DNA of 64,000 nucleotides from Streptantibioticus cattleyicolor NRRL 8057 = DSM 46488 (GTDB taxonomy: Bacteria > Actinomycetota > Actinomycetes > Streptomycetales > Streptomycetaceae), in NCBI RefSeq assembly GCF_000240165.1, contig NC_017585.1:1426001-1490000 (forward strand), read 5' to 3'. Made by a program: the position numbers and the translations under genes. This document shows positions 1 to 7,425 of the stretch, piece by piece; the stretch's first letter is position 1, and each line of letters starts with the position of its first letter. Below the pieces are notes generated by a model. That model was not told where the DNA came from. It made no database searches and saw only the letters and a program-made list of their open reading frames with translations.

Positions 1-152
1 TCCAGACCGTCGGCGTTCGCCGCGTGGTCGAACCGCTGGACCAGCAGCGACCGCCAGCCTTTGGCGTTCCAGCTGCAGTAGGTGCGACGGACGTAGGGAG
101 CCATGTCGAACCCCTCGTACGGCCGCAGGTCGAAGTCGGACGAGTCGAACAT
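1..152 (-). CDS. Unknown protein, N-terminal fragment cut by the window edge
   Basis: An open minus-strand frame starts with ATG at 152 and runs off the left edge. About 50 residues are visible, beginning MFDSSDFDLRPYEGFDMAPY, with a second possible ATG start at residue 17. It lies 29 nt downstream of the STAS gene on the same strand and may share its transcript. I recognise no domain. The ribosome site is weak (gcagg directly before ATG). It is kept because the frame is open to the edge and has coding-like codon use; it could be an artefact. Confidence 0.4.
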   Translation of the reverse strand, partial: MFDSSDFDLRPYEGFDMAPYVRRTYCSWNAKGWRSLLVQRFDHAANADGL

Positions 153-181
153 CCTGCAAGGCTACTGAGCCGCGGGACCGG

Positions 182-548
182 TCACCGTCCCTCCAGGGCC
201 GCGGTGAGGGAGGCGTACAGCGGGATGAACCGGTCCAGGCCGGTCAGGTGGATCATCCCGCGGATCCGGGCGTCGGTGCAGGCCACGCGGAGTTCGCCGT
301 CGGCCTGGCGGAGGGCCTTGTGGGCCGCGACCAGGGTGCCGAGCCCGGAGGAGCCCATGAAGTCCACGGCGAGCAGATCGATCAGGATCCGGTCGTGGCC
401 CGCCTTCAGCAGATCGCGGATGTGCTCCCAGCACGGGGGTGGTGTCGAAGTCGGCGGCCCCCCGGACGGTCACCACCGCCCAGCCGTGCTCTTCCCGGTG
501 GGTGATCCGCAGAGGGGGTCGCTTCGGGTTCCGGCCGCTGTCGCGCAC
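182..548 (-). pseudogene. STAS-domain anti-sigma-factor antagonist, frameshifted
   Basis: This is a relative of BldG/SpoIIAA, small cytoplasmic proteins that bind anti-sigma kinases and are switched by serine phosphorylation. The chosen start is GTG at 548, with GGAGG six bases upstream. The first part reads RITHREEHGWAVVTVRG and continues to FDTTPVL. At about position 428 the frame breaks, and the rest continues one frame over: EHIRDLLKAGHDRILIDLLA, then DFMGSSGLG, then an ending that matches the C-terminal half of the family up to TGA at 182. The first Ser of GSSGLG corresponds to the phospho-acceptor, and the usual Asp before it is Gly. A missing 2 nt (an Arg codon, as in the usual LREHI) or one extra G at 428 explains the break. 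It is either a real pseudogene or a sequencing error. Confidence 0.75.
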
Positions 549-659
549 TGTGTGCCTCCGTATCTCCCTCCCCCGGGACGGCACCGTAGCCGGGGCGCGC
601 GGTCGGCGCGGGGACGTGCGGGCCCGGTGTCACCGGAACAGCACCATGGCCCCGGCCCG

Positions 660-1904
660 TCAGGTGTGGCTCGCGGCCTGCCGCGTCGCGTCGCGGGGCG
701 CGCGCTCGCGGCGCGGGAGCAGCAGCGGGGTGGCCAGGAGGAGGACCCCGGCGGCCGCGATCGCGGTACGGGGGCCGGTGACGGCGGCGAGCAGACCCCA
801 CAGGGCGGTCAGCGTCGCGATGGCCGCGCTGCTGCTGACCGACCACGCGGACAGGGTACGGGCCACCCGGTCGGGCGCGGTGTTGTCGAGCCGGCAGGTG
901 GCCAGCACCGGGTTGTAGACACCACAACACGTCACCAGGGCGAGCTGCACGGCGAACACGAGCACCATCCCGGCCGCCCCGGGCCGGACGAACGCCAACC
1001 CCACCGACCAGCACGCCCGCAGCGCCCCGGCGGTCAGCAGCACCCGCCGCTGCCCGAACCGTGCCACGAGCCGCCCCGCCACACGGGAACCGACCAGCCC
1101 CCCGACGCACGGCGCCGCGAACACCAGCCCGTACTGCCACGGCGCGAACCCGAGGCGCCCCAGCAGCAGCACCGAGAGCAGCGGTTCGGTGGCCATGATC
1201 AGACCGTTGACCAGGACGCTGTTGAAGAACAGCGGGCGCAGCGTGGGATGGGTGAGGATGTGGCGCCATCCGACGAGCAGATCACCCGCGCGCAGCCGGG
1301 GAGCACCGCCGCGTGCCGGACCCGGTTCCGTCCCGCCGATCGCCCGGATGCCCAGCGCCGAGAGCAGGTAGCTGAACGCGTCCGCGACCACGGTCGTCAC
1401 CGGGCCGAACAGTCCGATCGCGGCCCCGCCGAGCGGTGGTCCGATCACGGTCGCGCTCCACGTCGTGGACTCCATCCGGCCGTTCGCGACGAGCAGGTCC
1501 TCCGGCGGCACGAGCGCCTTGAGGAAGGCACCACTGGCCGCCTTGAAGGCGATGTCGGCCGCGGCGACGACGACGGAGACGAGCAGCAGCTGACCGAAGC
1601 CGAGCAGACCGAACGCGAACGCCACGGGGACGCTCAGCAGCGCGGCGAACCGCGTCAGATCCATCGCGACCATCACCGGGCGCTTGCGCCGGAACTCCAC
1701 CCACGGACCGAACGGCACCGCCACCACGGCCCCCACCGCCCGCCCCGCCGCGGCCAACGCCGCCACCTGGGTCGGCCCGGAATGCAGCACCAGGACCGCG
1801 ATCAGCGGGAACGCGCCGAACCCGAACCCCGTGCCGTACGCGCTGACGGCGTACGCCGCCCACAACCACCCGAACTCCCGCCCCAGCGCCCGCCTGCCCG
1901 CCAT
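660..1904 (-). CDS. MFS exporter (EntS/MFS_3-like)
   Basis: A 414-residue integral membrane transporter of the major facilitator superfamily, with about 12 hydrophobic segments. The helix 2-3 loop carries a basic signature (EFRRKRPVMVAMDLTR) typical of drug and siderophore exporters. The cytoplasmic N-terminus MAGRRALGREFG precedes the first helix. The start is ATG at 1904; upstream in-frame sequence is not membrane-like. It is divergent from a LysR regulator at 2040, with shared CGGTTGT half-sites between them, the usual layout of a substrate-inducible exporter and its activator. The substrate is unknown. It looks unrelated to the polyketide locus. Confidence 0.85.
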   Translation of the reverse strand: MAGRRALGREFGWLWAAYAVSAYGTGFGFGAFPLIAVLVLHSGPTQVAALAAAGRAVGAVVAVPFGPWVEFRRKRPVMVAMDLTRFAALLSVPVAFAFGLLGFGQLLLVSVVVAAADIAFKAASGAFLKALVPPEDLLVANGRMESTTWSATVIGPPLGGAAIGLFGPVTTVVADAFSYLLSALGIRAIGGTEPGPARGGAPRLRAGDLLVGWRHILTHPTLRPLFFNSVLVNGLIMATEPLLSVLLLGRLGFAPWQYGLVFAAPCVGGLVGSRVAGRLVARFGQRRVLLTAGALRACWSVGLAFVRPGAAGMVLVFAVQLALVTCCGVYNPVLATCRLDNTAPDRVARTLSAWSVSSSAAIATLTALWGLLAAVTGPRTAIAAAGVLLLATPLLLPRRERAPRDATRQAASHT

Positions 1905-1984
1905 ACCCCACGCACCCCTCGCCGACCCGGGACCACCACATGCTGACCACCGGCATCCAAGCGAGTGACGGACGGCGAGATCAA

Positions 1985-2021
1985 ACAACCGACCAGCCAT
2001 GAAAGCACAACCGTCGGTTGT
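1985..2021. promoter_or_regulatory. LysR-type operator between MFS and LysR genes
   Basis: A perfect 15-bp palindrome, ACAACCG-T-CGGTTGT, lies at 2007-2021, and a third copy of the half-site ACAACCG is at 1985-1991. Paired dyads and half-sites between divergent genes are typical of LysR recognition and activation sites. It lies 18 bp before the chosen GTG start of the regulator at 2040. That argues against the alternative upstream GTG at 1965, which would place the operator inside the gene. Confidence 0.6.
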
Positions 2022-2039
2022 GCCATTACGCTGGCCGGC

Positions 2040-2993
2040 GTGGATCTCGACGCTGTGCGCACCTTCGTGGCCGCCGCGGACGCGGGGCGGTTCCAGGACG
2101 CCGCCGCCGGGCTGTCGATCACCCAGCAGGCGGTCTCCAAACGCATCGCCACGCTGGAGAAGACGCTCGGCGTGCGGCTGTTCACCCGTACCGCGCGCGG
2201 CGCGAAACTCACCATCGACGGACAGGCGTTCCTGCCCCACGCCCGTGATCTGCTGCGGGCCGAGGAGCGGGCGGCTGCCTCCGTCCGTCCTGGCAGCCGC
2301 CCGTTGCGGGTGGACGTGATCGGGCGCCGCCTCGCCCCGGCCACCCTGCTGAGTGACTTCCGGCGCGCCCATCCCGGCACCGAACTCGACGTGGTGACCC
2401 TCTTCGACGCCGACGCGGCCGTCGACGCCATCCGGTCCGGTGTGATCGACGCCTCCTTCCGTGCCGTCACCATGCCCGGCCGTGCGCTCCCCGACGACAT
2501 CGAGGCGGTACGGGTCTACGGCGAGCCGATCCAGCTCCTCACCGGCCCGGCCCACGAACTCGCCGCCGCCCACGCGGTCACCCCCGCCGGGCTCGTCGGA
2601 CACCGGATCTGGATGCCCGGCCTCGTCCCCGGCACGGAATGGGGCGCCTACTACGACGCCCTCGCCGCCGCGTTCGGGCTCACCATCGAGATCACCGGCC
2701 CCGACTTCGGCACCGAACCCGTGCTGGAGACCGTCGCCGGCTCCCCGGAACTGGCCACCTTCGTCGGCGAGCGGACGCATCTGGTGTGGCCCACCGACCA
2801 CGGCCTGCGACGGATCACCGTGCGGGACCCCACACCGGTCTACCCCCACTCGCTGGTATGGCACCGCGACAACCCGCACCCGGTACTCGCCGCGCTCCGC
2901 GACCACCTCCGCTCCGCCCGCACCGACCACGACGACACCGGCACCTGGGCACCGGCCTGGGCGTGGTCGGCCGAACCACGGCGGGGGAGGTAG
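2040..2993 (+). CDS. LysR-family transcriptional regulator
   Basis: 317 residues. The N-terminal winged helix-turn-helix starts at the first residue (VDLDAVRTFVAAADAGRFQD) and includes the recognition-helix region ITQQAVSKRIATLEKTLG and the wing segment VRLFTRTARGAKLT. A periplasmic-binding-protein-like effector domain follows. The start GTG 2040 was chosen because LysR proteins begin immediately before this helix and because a palindrome lies just upstream. It has no clear Shine-Dalgarno and may be nearly leaderless. It probably autoregulates and controls the divergent MFS exporter. The effector is unknown. Confidence 0.85.
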   Translation: MDLDAVRTFVAAADAGRFQDAAAGLSITQQAVSKRIATLEKTLGVRLFTRTARGAKLTIDGQAFLPHARDLLRAEERAAASVRPGSRPLRVDVIGRRLAPATLLSDFRRAHPGTELDVVTLFDADAAVDAIRSGVIDASFRAVTMPGRALPDDIEAVRVYGEPIQLLTGPAHELAAAHAVTPAGLVGHRIWMPGLVPGTEWGAYYDALAAAFGLTIEITGPDFGTEPVLETVAGSPELATFVGERTHLVWPTDHGLRRITVRDPTPVYPHSLVWHRDNPHPVLAALRDHLRSARTDHDDTGTWAPAWAWSAEPRRGR

Positions 2994-3001
2994 CGGGGAC
3001 G

Positions 3002-3850
3002 TCAACTGCCGTGCCGCCTCAGGCTTTCCAGCAGGGCACGGAAGGTGCGCGCGGGACGGCCGGTGAGGCGCTGGACGGTGTCGGTGACGCGGTCCTCCGA
3101 CCCCTGCGCGATGGCACGGTCCAGGCCGGCCAGCATGGCGGCGAACTCCGCCGGTACGTGTGCCGTGAGGTGGTCGCGCATCTGCTCGTAGGTCAGCTGG
3201 TGGTGGACCACGGGCCGCCCGGTGACCTTGGTGACGGTCGCGGCGATGTCGTCGTGGCTGAGCGTTTCCGGCCCCGTCAGGACGAGGTCGGTGCCGGGTG
3301 CCGTGTCGTCGGTGAGGGCGTGGACGGCGACGGCCGCGATGTCGTCCGCGTCGACGAAGGCGACCCGGCCGTCCCCGGTGGCGGTGCGGATGACGCCTTC
3401 TCGGCGGATGCTGTCGGCGTGCGCGTGGGCGCCGGTGAAGTTCTGCATGAACCACGAGGGGCGCAGCACCGCCCACTGCTCGAACAGGCCGGGCAGCGCC
3501 TGGTGCACGGCGCCCACCGCAGGGCCGCCCGCGGGGATGGCCGAGGAACTCAGGAGCACCGCGCGGTGTACGCCCGCGGCGCGGGCCCGACGCAGGAACG
3601 GCAGCATGACCGTCGCCGGGTCGTAGTCGCCCACGGGCGGAACGAGGTAGACGCGGTCGACCCCGTCGAGGGCGGCGGCGTGAGTGGCGGGTTCGTACCA
3701 GTCGAAGGCGACCGGTTCGGCCCCGGCGACCGGGAGGGCGCGGCGGCTGCCGGCCTTGACGCGGTGGCCCGCCGCCGTCAGTTGGGCGGTGGTGCGGCTT
3801 CCGGTGGTGCCGGTGGCGCCGATGACCAGTGTGGTTCCGGTGGTGGTCAT
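3002..3850 (-). CDS. NAD(P)-binding NmrA/SDR-like protein
   Basis: 282 residues of an atypical short-chain dehydrogenase fold. The N-terminal dinucleotide motif GATGTTGS sits at residues 11-18, after the strand TTLVIG. The catalytic Tyr-x3-Lys of classical SDRs is not evident, which fits the NmrA/YesF-like group of NAD(P)H-binding redox sensors or reductases. Its ATG overlaps the stop of the SnoaL-like gene by 4 bases (ATGA), so the two are translationally coupled and transcribed from the promoter near 4320-4350. The substrate is unknown. Confidence 0.8.
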   Translation of the reverse strand: MTTTGTTLVIGATGTTGSRTTAQLTAAGHRVKAGSRRALPVAGAEPVAFDWYEPATHAAALDGVDRVYLVPPVGDYDPATVMLPFLRRARAAGVHRAVLLSSSAIPAGGPAVGAVHQALPGLFEQWAVLRPSWFMQNFTGAHAHADSIRREGVIRTATGDGRVAFVDADDIAAVAVHALTDDTAPGTDLVLTGPETLSHDDIAATVTKVTGRPVVHHQLTYEQMRDHLTAHVPAEFAAMLAGLDRAIAQGSEDRVTDTVQRLTGRPARTFRALLESLRRHGS

Positions 3851-4275
3851 CGAAGGCTCCGGGTGAAGTCGGCGCCGGGTCGGGTGGCGACGGCGAGCGG
3901 GTTCCAGTAGTCGCGGTAGGACGTGATGCGTCCCCGCACGACGGTGACCACGGCGACGTAGGTCATGTCGAAGGGCTCGCCGGTCCGCACCAGGCGGCCG
4001 GTGCCGCGCATCTCCACCACGATCACCTCCGGATCGGTGGTGGTGTGGATTCGCACGGTGGGAAAGTCACGCAGGTCGATGTGGTCGGGGTAGTGGCGCA
4101 TGTAGGCGGCGATGGCCTCCTTGCCCTCCAGTCGCTCCGGCCAGCCGTCGGGGGCGAACGGGAACTCCATCACGCCGTCCTCGGCCCACAGGCCGACCCA
4201 GCCGGCGATGTCTTTTTCCAGGAGCAACCGCAGGCTGCGGCGGTACAGATCCGCGGGGGACGGCGATGCGGACAT
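3847..4275 (-). CDS. SnoaL-like (NTF2-fold) protein
   Basis: 142 residues of a small alpha+beta barrel protein of the SnoaL/NTF2-like family. It has the helix-rich start (PADLYRRSLRLLLEKDIAGW) and the conserved core WAEDGVMEFPFAPDG. The last strands read VAVVTVVRGRITSYRDYWNP, where the -YRDYWNP ending is typical. ATG at 4275 was preferred over a longer frame because GGAGG lies six bases upstream. First gene of a two-gene operon with the NAD(P)-binding protein. Members include polyketide cyclases and isomerases, but most are uncharacterised; nothing links it to the PKS. Confidence 0.8.
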   Translation of the reverse strand: MSASPSPADLYRRSLRLLLEKDIAGWVGLWAEDGVMEFPFAPDGWPERLEGKEAIAAYMRHYPDHIDLRDFPTVRIHTTTDPEVIVVEMRGTGRLVRTGEPFDMTYVAVVTVVRGRITSYRDYWNPLAVATRPGADFTRSLR

Positions 4276-4302
4276 GGATGACCTCCACGACAATCAAGGA
4301 TC

Positions 4303-4351
4303 CGGACTTTCGGTCCGCTTTGACGATACGGACTGACGGTCCGGTTGGCAA
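4303..4351 (-). promoter_or_regulatory. Promoter of the SnoaL-like operon with two palindromic operators
   Basis: On the minus strand there is a -35-like TTGCCA (4351-4346) and a -10-like TATCGT (4328-4323), exactly 17 bp apart. The spacer ends in the 15-bp dyad CGGACTGACGGTCCG (4329-4343). A second copy, CGGACTTTCGGTCCG (4303-4317), starts 5 bp after the -10. Both fit CGGA-N7-TCCG and are 26 bp apart. Repressor binding here would block polymerase. TetR-family repressors often use such dyads, but none is encoded nearby. Confidence 0.6.
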
Positions 4352-4384
4352 TCGGGGGTCCCGTGGGAGGTCGCCTGTTCGGTG

Positions 4385-4433
4385 TTGCGAAGCGGAACGT
4401 TGCTCCGTATTGTTCAAGCGGAACGACGCTCCG
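4385..4433 (+). promoter_or_regulatory. Promoter of the alpha/beta hydrolase gene with two palindromic operators
   Basis: A -35-like TTGCGA (4385-4390) and a -10-like TATTGT (4408-4413) are separated by 17 bp. The spacer holds CGGAACGTTGCTCCG (4393-4407), and a second dyad CGGAACGACGCTCCG (4419-4433) starts 5 bp after the -10. Spacing and design mirror the divergent promoter at 4303-4351. All four dyads share CGGA-N7-TCCG, but the inner bases differ between the two pairs. Confidence 0.6.
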
Positions 4434-4461
4434 TTTTTGACCGTTCAACGGAAGGCACGCC

Positions 4462-5382
4462 ATGTCCGACGTACCCACGGGTACCCCCACCACCGTCATA
4501 TCCGCGAAGCCGGTCGTCCTGCCCGCCCCGGGCCGCGGCGAGGACCTCCAGGTCCGCGTCTCCGCCCCGGCCACCGGCGATCGACTTCCCGTCATCGTCT
4601 TCTCGCACGGCTTCGGCTGGTCCATGAACGGCTACGCGCCGCTCGCCGACTTCTGGGCCGCCGAGGGCTTCGTCGTCGTACAACCCACCCACCTCGACTC
4701 CCGCACGCTCGCCATCCCCGCCGACGACCCCCGTACCCCACGGATCTGGCGCATCCGTGTCGAGGACGTCACACGCGTGCTGGACGGACTCGACGTGCTG
4801 GAAGCCTCCGTGCCGGGCCTCGGCGGACGGGTCGACCACGACGCCGTCGCCGTGGCCGGCCACTCCTGGGGCGCCCAGACGGCGAGCACCCTGCTGGGCG
4901 CACGCGTCCTCGGCCCCGACGGCGTTCCCGGTGACGACATGTCCGACCCCCGCGTCAAGGCGGGCGTGCTCCTCGCCCTGCCCGGCCTCGGCGACGATCT
5001 CACCCCGTTCGCCGCCGAACACCTCCCCTTCATGAGGCCGTCCTTCGACCACATGACCACCCCGGCGCTCATCGTCGCCGGGGACCACGACGACTCCCCG
5101 CTGTCGACGCGCGGACCGGACTGGTTCACCGACCCCTACACCCACAGCCCGGCCGACAAGAGCCTGCTCACCCTCTTCGGCGCGGAACACTCACTCGGCG
5201 GCATCCCCGGATACGAGGTCGCCGAGACCACCGACGAGAACCCCGCCCGCGTCGCCCTCGTCCAACGCCTCACCTCCGCCTTCCTGCGCAGCGCCCTCCA
5301 CCCCGGGGACACGGCCTGGAAGGCGGCGGTCACCGCGCTGGAGGAGACCCCCGACCCGCTGGGGACGCTGCGGCACAAGTAG
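4462..5382 (+). CDS. Alpha/beta hydrolase, chlorophyllase/PAF-acetylhydrolase-like
   Basis: 306 residues, cytoplasmic, no signal peptide. The oxyanion-loop motif VIVFSHGFG is near residues 46-54. The nucleophile elbow GHSWG has Ser135. The Asp may lie in ALIVAGDHDDSP, and the His in FGAEHSLGG. This order matches the chlorophyllase/PET-hydrolase-like dienelactone-type family that cleaves esters. The start ATG 4462 follows ggaagg. It is monocistronic and divergent from the SnoaL-like operon, and each side has its own pair of CGGA-N7-TCCG operators. The substrate is unknown. Confidence 0.82.
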   Translation: MSDVPTGTPTTVISAKPVVLPAPGRGEDLQVRVSAPATGDRLPVIVFSHGFGWSMNGYAPLADFWAAEGFVVVQPTHLDSRTLAIPADDPRTPRIWRIRVEDVTRVLDGLDVLEASVPGLGGRVDHDAVAVAGHSWGAQTASTLLGARVLGPDGVPGDDMSDPRVKAGVLLALPGLGDDLTPFAAEHLPFMRPSFDHMTTPALIVAGDHDDSPLSTRGPDWFTDPYTHSPADKSLLTLFGAEHSLGGIPGYEVAETTDENPARVALVQRLTSAFLRSALHPGDTAWKAAVTALEETPDPLGTLRHK

Positions 5383-5428
5383 GCGCGGCCCGGCCGGAAC
5401 ACACCACCACCCGGCGCGGCGCGCGCTC

Positions 5429-5899
5429 TCAGGAGAAGTCGGTGGCGGGTTCGGTGGCGTAACGGGTCATGGCGCGGATGTTCGCCTCGGGGGTGAGCGC
5501 CTGGCCCTCGGCGAACATGGTGCGCAGGTCGCGGAAGTACTGGACGTACAGGTCCGGGGTGAACGTGCTGAGCATGACGGCCGGTTGATCGGTGACGTTG
5601 GCGAAGGTGTGCGGGGCGCCGGGCGGGACCATGACGAGGGTGCCCGCGGGGGCGTCGTGGTCCTGGTCGCCGACGGTGAACCGGACGGTGCCGGAGATGA
5701 TGTAGAAGCCCTCGTCGTGCTGGGCGTGACGGTGTTGCGGGGGCCCGGGGGTGTGCGGGGCGAGGACGGACTCGGCGATGCCGAGGCGGTGCCCGGTGTT
5801 GCCGCCGTCCTCCAGGATGCGCATGCGCGTGGTGCCCAGGAGGATGGTTTCGCCCTCCCCGGGGCCGACCACCGATACGGTCTTCGATGCGTCAGTCAT
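5429..5899 (-). CDS. Cupin-domain protein
   Basis: 156 residues with a single beta-barrel cupin. Motif 1 is PPQHRHAQHDEGFYIISG, supplying three metal-ligand His/Glu positions; motif 2 is PPGAPHTFANV with the second-motif His. The likely ligands are complete, so it may bind a metal ion and act as a small dioxygenase, isomerase or sensor. It is divergent from the LysR gene at 5980 and probably controlled by it through the palindrome at 5954-5972. The substrate is unknown. Confidence 0.82.
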   Translation of the reverse strand: MTDASKTVSVVGPGEGETILLGTTRMRILEDGGNTGHRLGIAESVLAPHTPGPPQHRHAQHDEGFYIISGTVRFTVGDQDHDAPAGTLVMVPPGAPHTFANVTDQPAVMLSTFTPDLYVQYFRDLRTMFAEGQALTPEANIRAMTRYATEPATDFS

Positions 5900-5953
5900 G
5901 GTGTGATTCCACGGCCAGGGTGGCGCGTCCGTCCAAGACCTGTTCCGCGACGT

Positions 5954-5972
5954 CGATACCGCACGGGTATCG
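5954..5972. promoter_or_regulatory. LysR-type operator between cupin and LysR genes
   Basis: A perfect inverted repeat CGATACC-GCACG-GGTATCG. The core ATAC-N7-GTAT is close to the LysR T-N11-A consensus. It lies between divergent genes and ends 7 bp before the regulator ATG, so it would also autoregulate. Confidence 0.6.
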
Positions 5973-5979
5973 TCGCACC

Positions 5980-6846
5980 ATGGAGCTGCGCACGCTGCGT
6001 TATTTCGTGGCGGTCGCCGAGGAGTCGCACTTCGGCCGGGCCGCCGTCCGGCTGCACATGAGCCAGCCGCCGCTGAGCCGGGCGATCAAGCAGCTGGAGA
6101 CCGAGATCGGGGCCGCGTTGTTCGACCGGTCGTCCGCCGGCGTCACGCTGACCCCGGTGGGGGTCGTGCTGCTCGACGAGGCGCGTGCCCTGCTCGACCA
6201 GGCCGACCGGGTACGCGTCCGGGTGGCCGCCGCGGCCGGAACGGCGACCGTCACCGTCGGCGTCCTGGGGGACGGCGCCGACCCGGACGCGACACGGCTC
6301 GCCGCCGCCTTCCGCGCGCGGCACCCGGGCGTCGAGGTCACCGTCCGCGAGACCGGCCTGACCGACCCCACCTGCGGGCTGCACGCCGGAACGGTCGACG
6401 TCGCCCTGACCCGGGGGCCGTTCGACGAGACCGGTCTGAGCGTGCGCGAGTTGCGCGCCGACCCGGTGGGAGCCCTGCTGCGCGCCGGCGATCCGCTGGC
6501 CGCCCGCGCCACCCTGACCACGGCCGACCTGGCCGGCCGCCGCTGGTTCCGGTTCCCGGAGGGCACCGACCCGCTGTGGCGGTCGTACTGGAACGGCGGG
6601 GAACCCCGCGAGGGCCCGGTGGTGCGCACCGTCCAGGAATGCCGGCAGGCCGTGCTCTGGAACGGCACGGTCGGCATGACCCTGCTGGACGACGAACCGG
6701 TGGAAGGGCTCACCGTCGTGCCGTTGACCGACATGCCGCCGAGCCCCGCGGTGGTGGCGTGGAACACCGGTGACACCAACCCGCTGGTCCGCTCGTTCGT
6801 CCGGACCGCGGTCGCCGCCTACCGCGGCCGGTCCGGACGGCCGTAG
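5980..6846 (+). CDS. LysR-family transcriptional regulator
   Basis: 288 residues. The helix-turn-helix begins at the start (MELRTLRYFVAVAEESHFGR, then LHMSQPPLSRAIKQLETEIG) and is followed by the usual wing FDRSSAGVTLTPVG. This N-terminus resembles the BenM/CatM-type subgroup. The ATG at 5980 was chosen over a longer frame because family members start here. It probably regulates the divergent cupin gene. The acetyltransferase at 6856 starts 9 bp after its stop and may be co-transcribed. Confidence 0.85.
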   Translation: MELRTLRYFVAVAEESHFGRAAVRLHMSQPPLSRAIKQLETEIGAALFDRSSAGVTLTPVGVVLLDEARALLDQADRVRVRVAAAAGTATVTVGVLGDGADPDATRLAAAFRARHPGVEVTVRETGLTDPTCGLHAGTVDVALTRGPFDETGLSVRELRADPVGALLRAGDPLAARATLTTADLAGRRWFRFPEGTDPLWRSYWNGGEPREGPVVRTVQECRQAVLWNGTVGMTLLDDEPVEGLTVVPLTDMPPSPAVVAWNTGDTNPLVRSFVRTAVAAYRGRSGRP

Positions 6847-6855
6847 GGTCCTGCC

Positions 6856-7425
6856 GTGACCAGTGCTGACGACGCGGCGTACACGTTCCGCACCGCCCGG
6901 GCCGAGGACACGGCGGGCATCGCGGACCTCGACGGATCCTTCACCACGAGCACCGTCTTCCGGGTGGCCGTCACCGACGACGGCTTCACGCTGCGGGAAA
7001 CCTCCGTCCACCCGCCGCTGACCAAGGTCTTCCCCGACGACGAACCCGACGACGAACCCCACGGCGACGAGGAGGACACCGGCCGGCGGCACACCGTCGT
7101 CGCCGTCACCGCCGACGGCGAACTGGCCGGCTTCGCCGCCGTGTCCCACTCGCCGTGGAACCGCCGCCTGACCGTCGAAGACATCGAGGTCGCCCCCGCC
7201 CACCGGGGCCGCGGCGTCGGGCGCCAACTCATGTGCCACGCCGCCGAGTTCGCCCGCGAACGGGGCGCCACGCACATCTGGCTGGAAGTCACCAACGTCA
7301 ACGCACCCGCGATCCACGCCTACCGGGCGATGGGCTTCTCCTTCTGCGGACTGGACACGACCCTGTACGAAGGCACCGCCTCCCAGGGCGAACAGGCCCT
7401 CTACATGAGCAGGCCCTGCCCCTGA
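6856..7425 (+). CDS. sat: Streptothricin-type N-acetyltransferase (GNAT)
   Basis: 189 residues of the GNAT fold, expected to transfer acetyl from acetyl-CoA to the beta-lysine amine of streptothricin-class antibiotics, giving resistance. Landmarks match the Streptomyces streptothricin acetyltransferases as I remember them: LDGSFTTSTVF near residue 29, an acidic low-complexity insert (residues about 62-76), the acetyl-CoA loop HRGRGVGRQLM, LEVTNVNAPAIHAYR, and the C-terminal ALYMSRPCP. The start is GTG 6856, directly behind the LysR gene. No streptothricin biosynthetic genes are in view, so it is probably a stand-alone resistance gene. Confidence 0.85.
   Translation: MTSADDAAYTFRTARAEDTAGIADLDGSFTTSTVFRVAVTDDGFTLRETSVHPPLTKVFPDDEPDDEPHGDEEDTGRRHTVVAVTADGELAGFAAVSHSPWNRRLTVEDIEVAPAHRGRGVGRQLMCHAAEFARERGATHIWLEVTNVNAPAIHAYRAMGFSFCGLDTTLYEGTASQGEQALYMSRPCP

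Noticed and set aside
24-1946. Long plus-strand open frame (about 640 codons) over the STAS and MFS genes
   Set aside because: Arg/Pro/Gly-rich antisense shadow with no domain; the minus-strand MFS and STAS reading explains the DNA.
1965-2039. Upstream GTG start for the first LysR gene
   Set aside because: It adds 25 residues that family members lack and would put the CGGTTGT palindrome inside the coding region.
660-3476. Single minus-strand frame joining the MFS gene with DNA up to 3476
   Set aside because: Sequence above 1904 is low-complexity antisense of the LysR gene; the transporter starts at ATG 1904.
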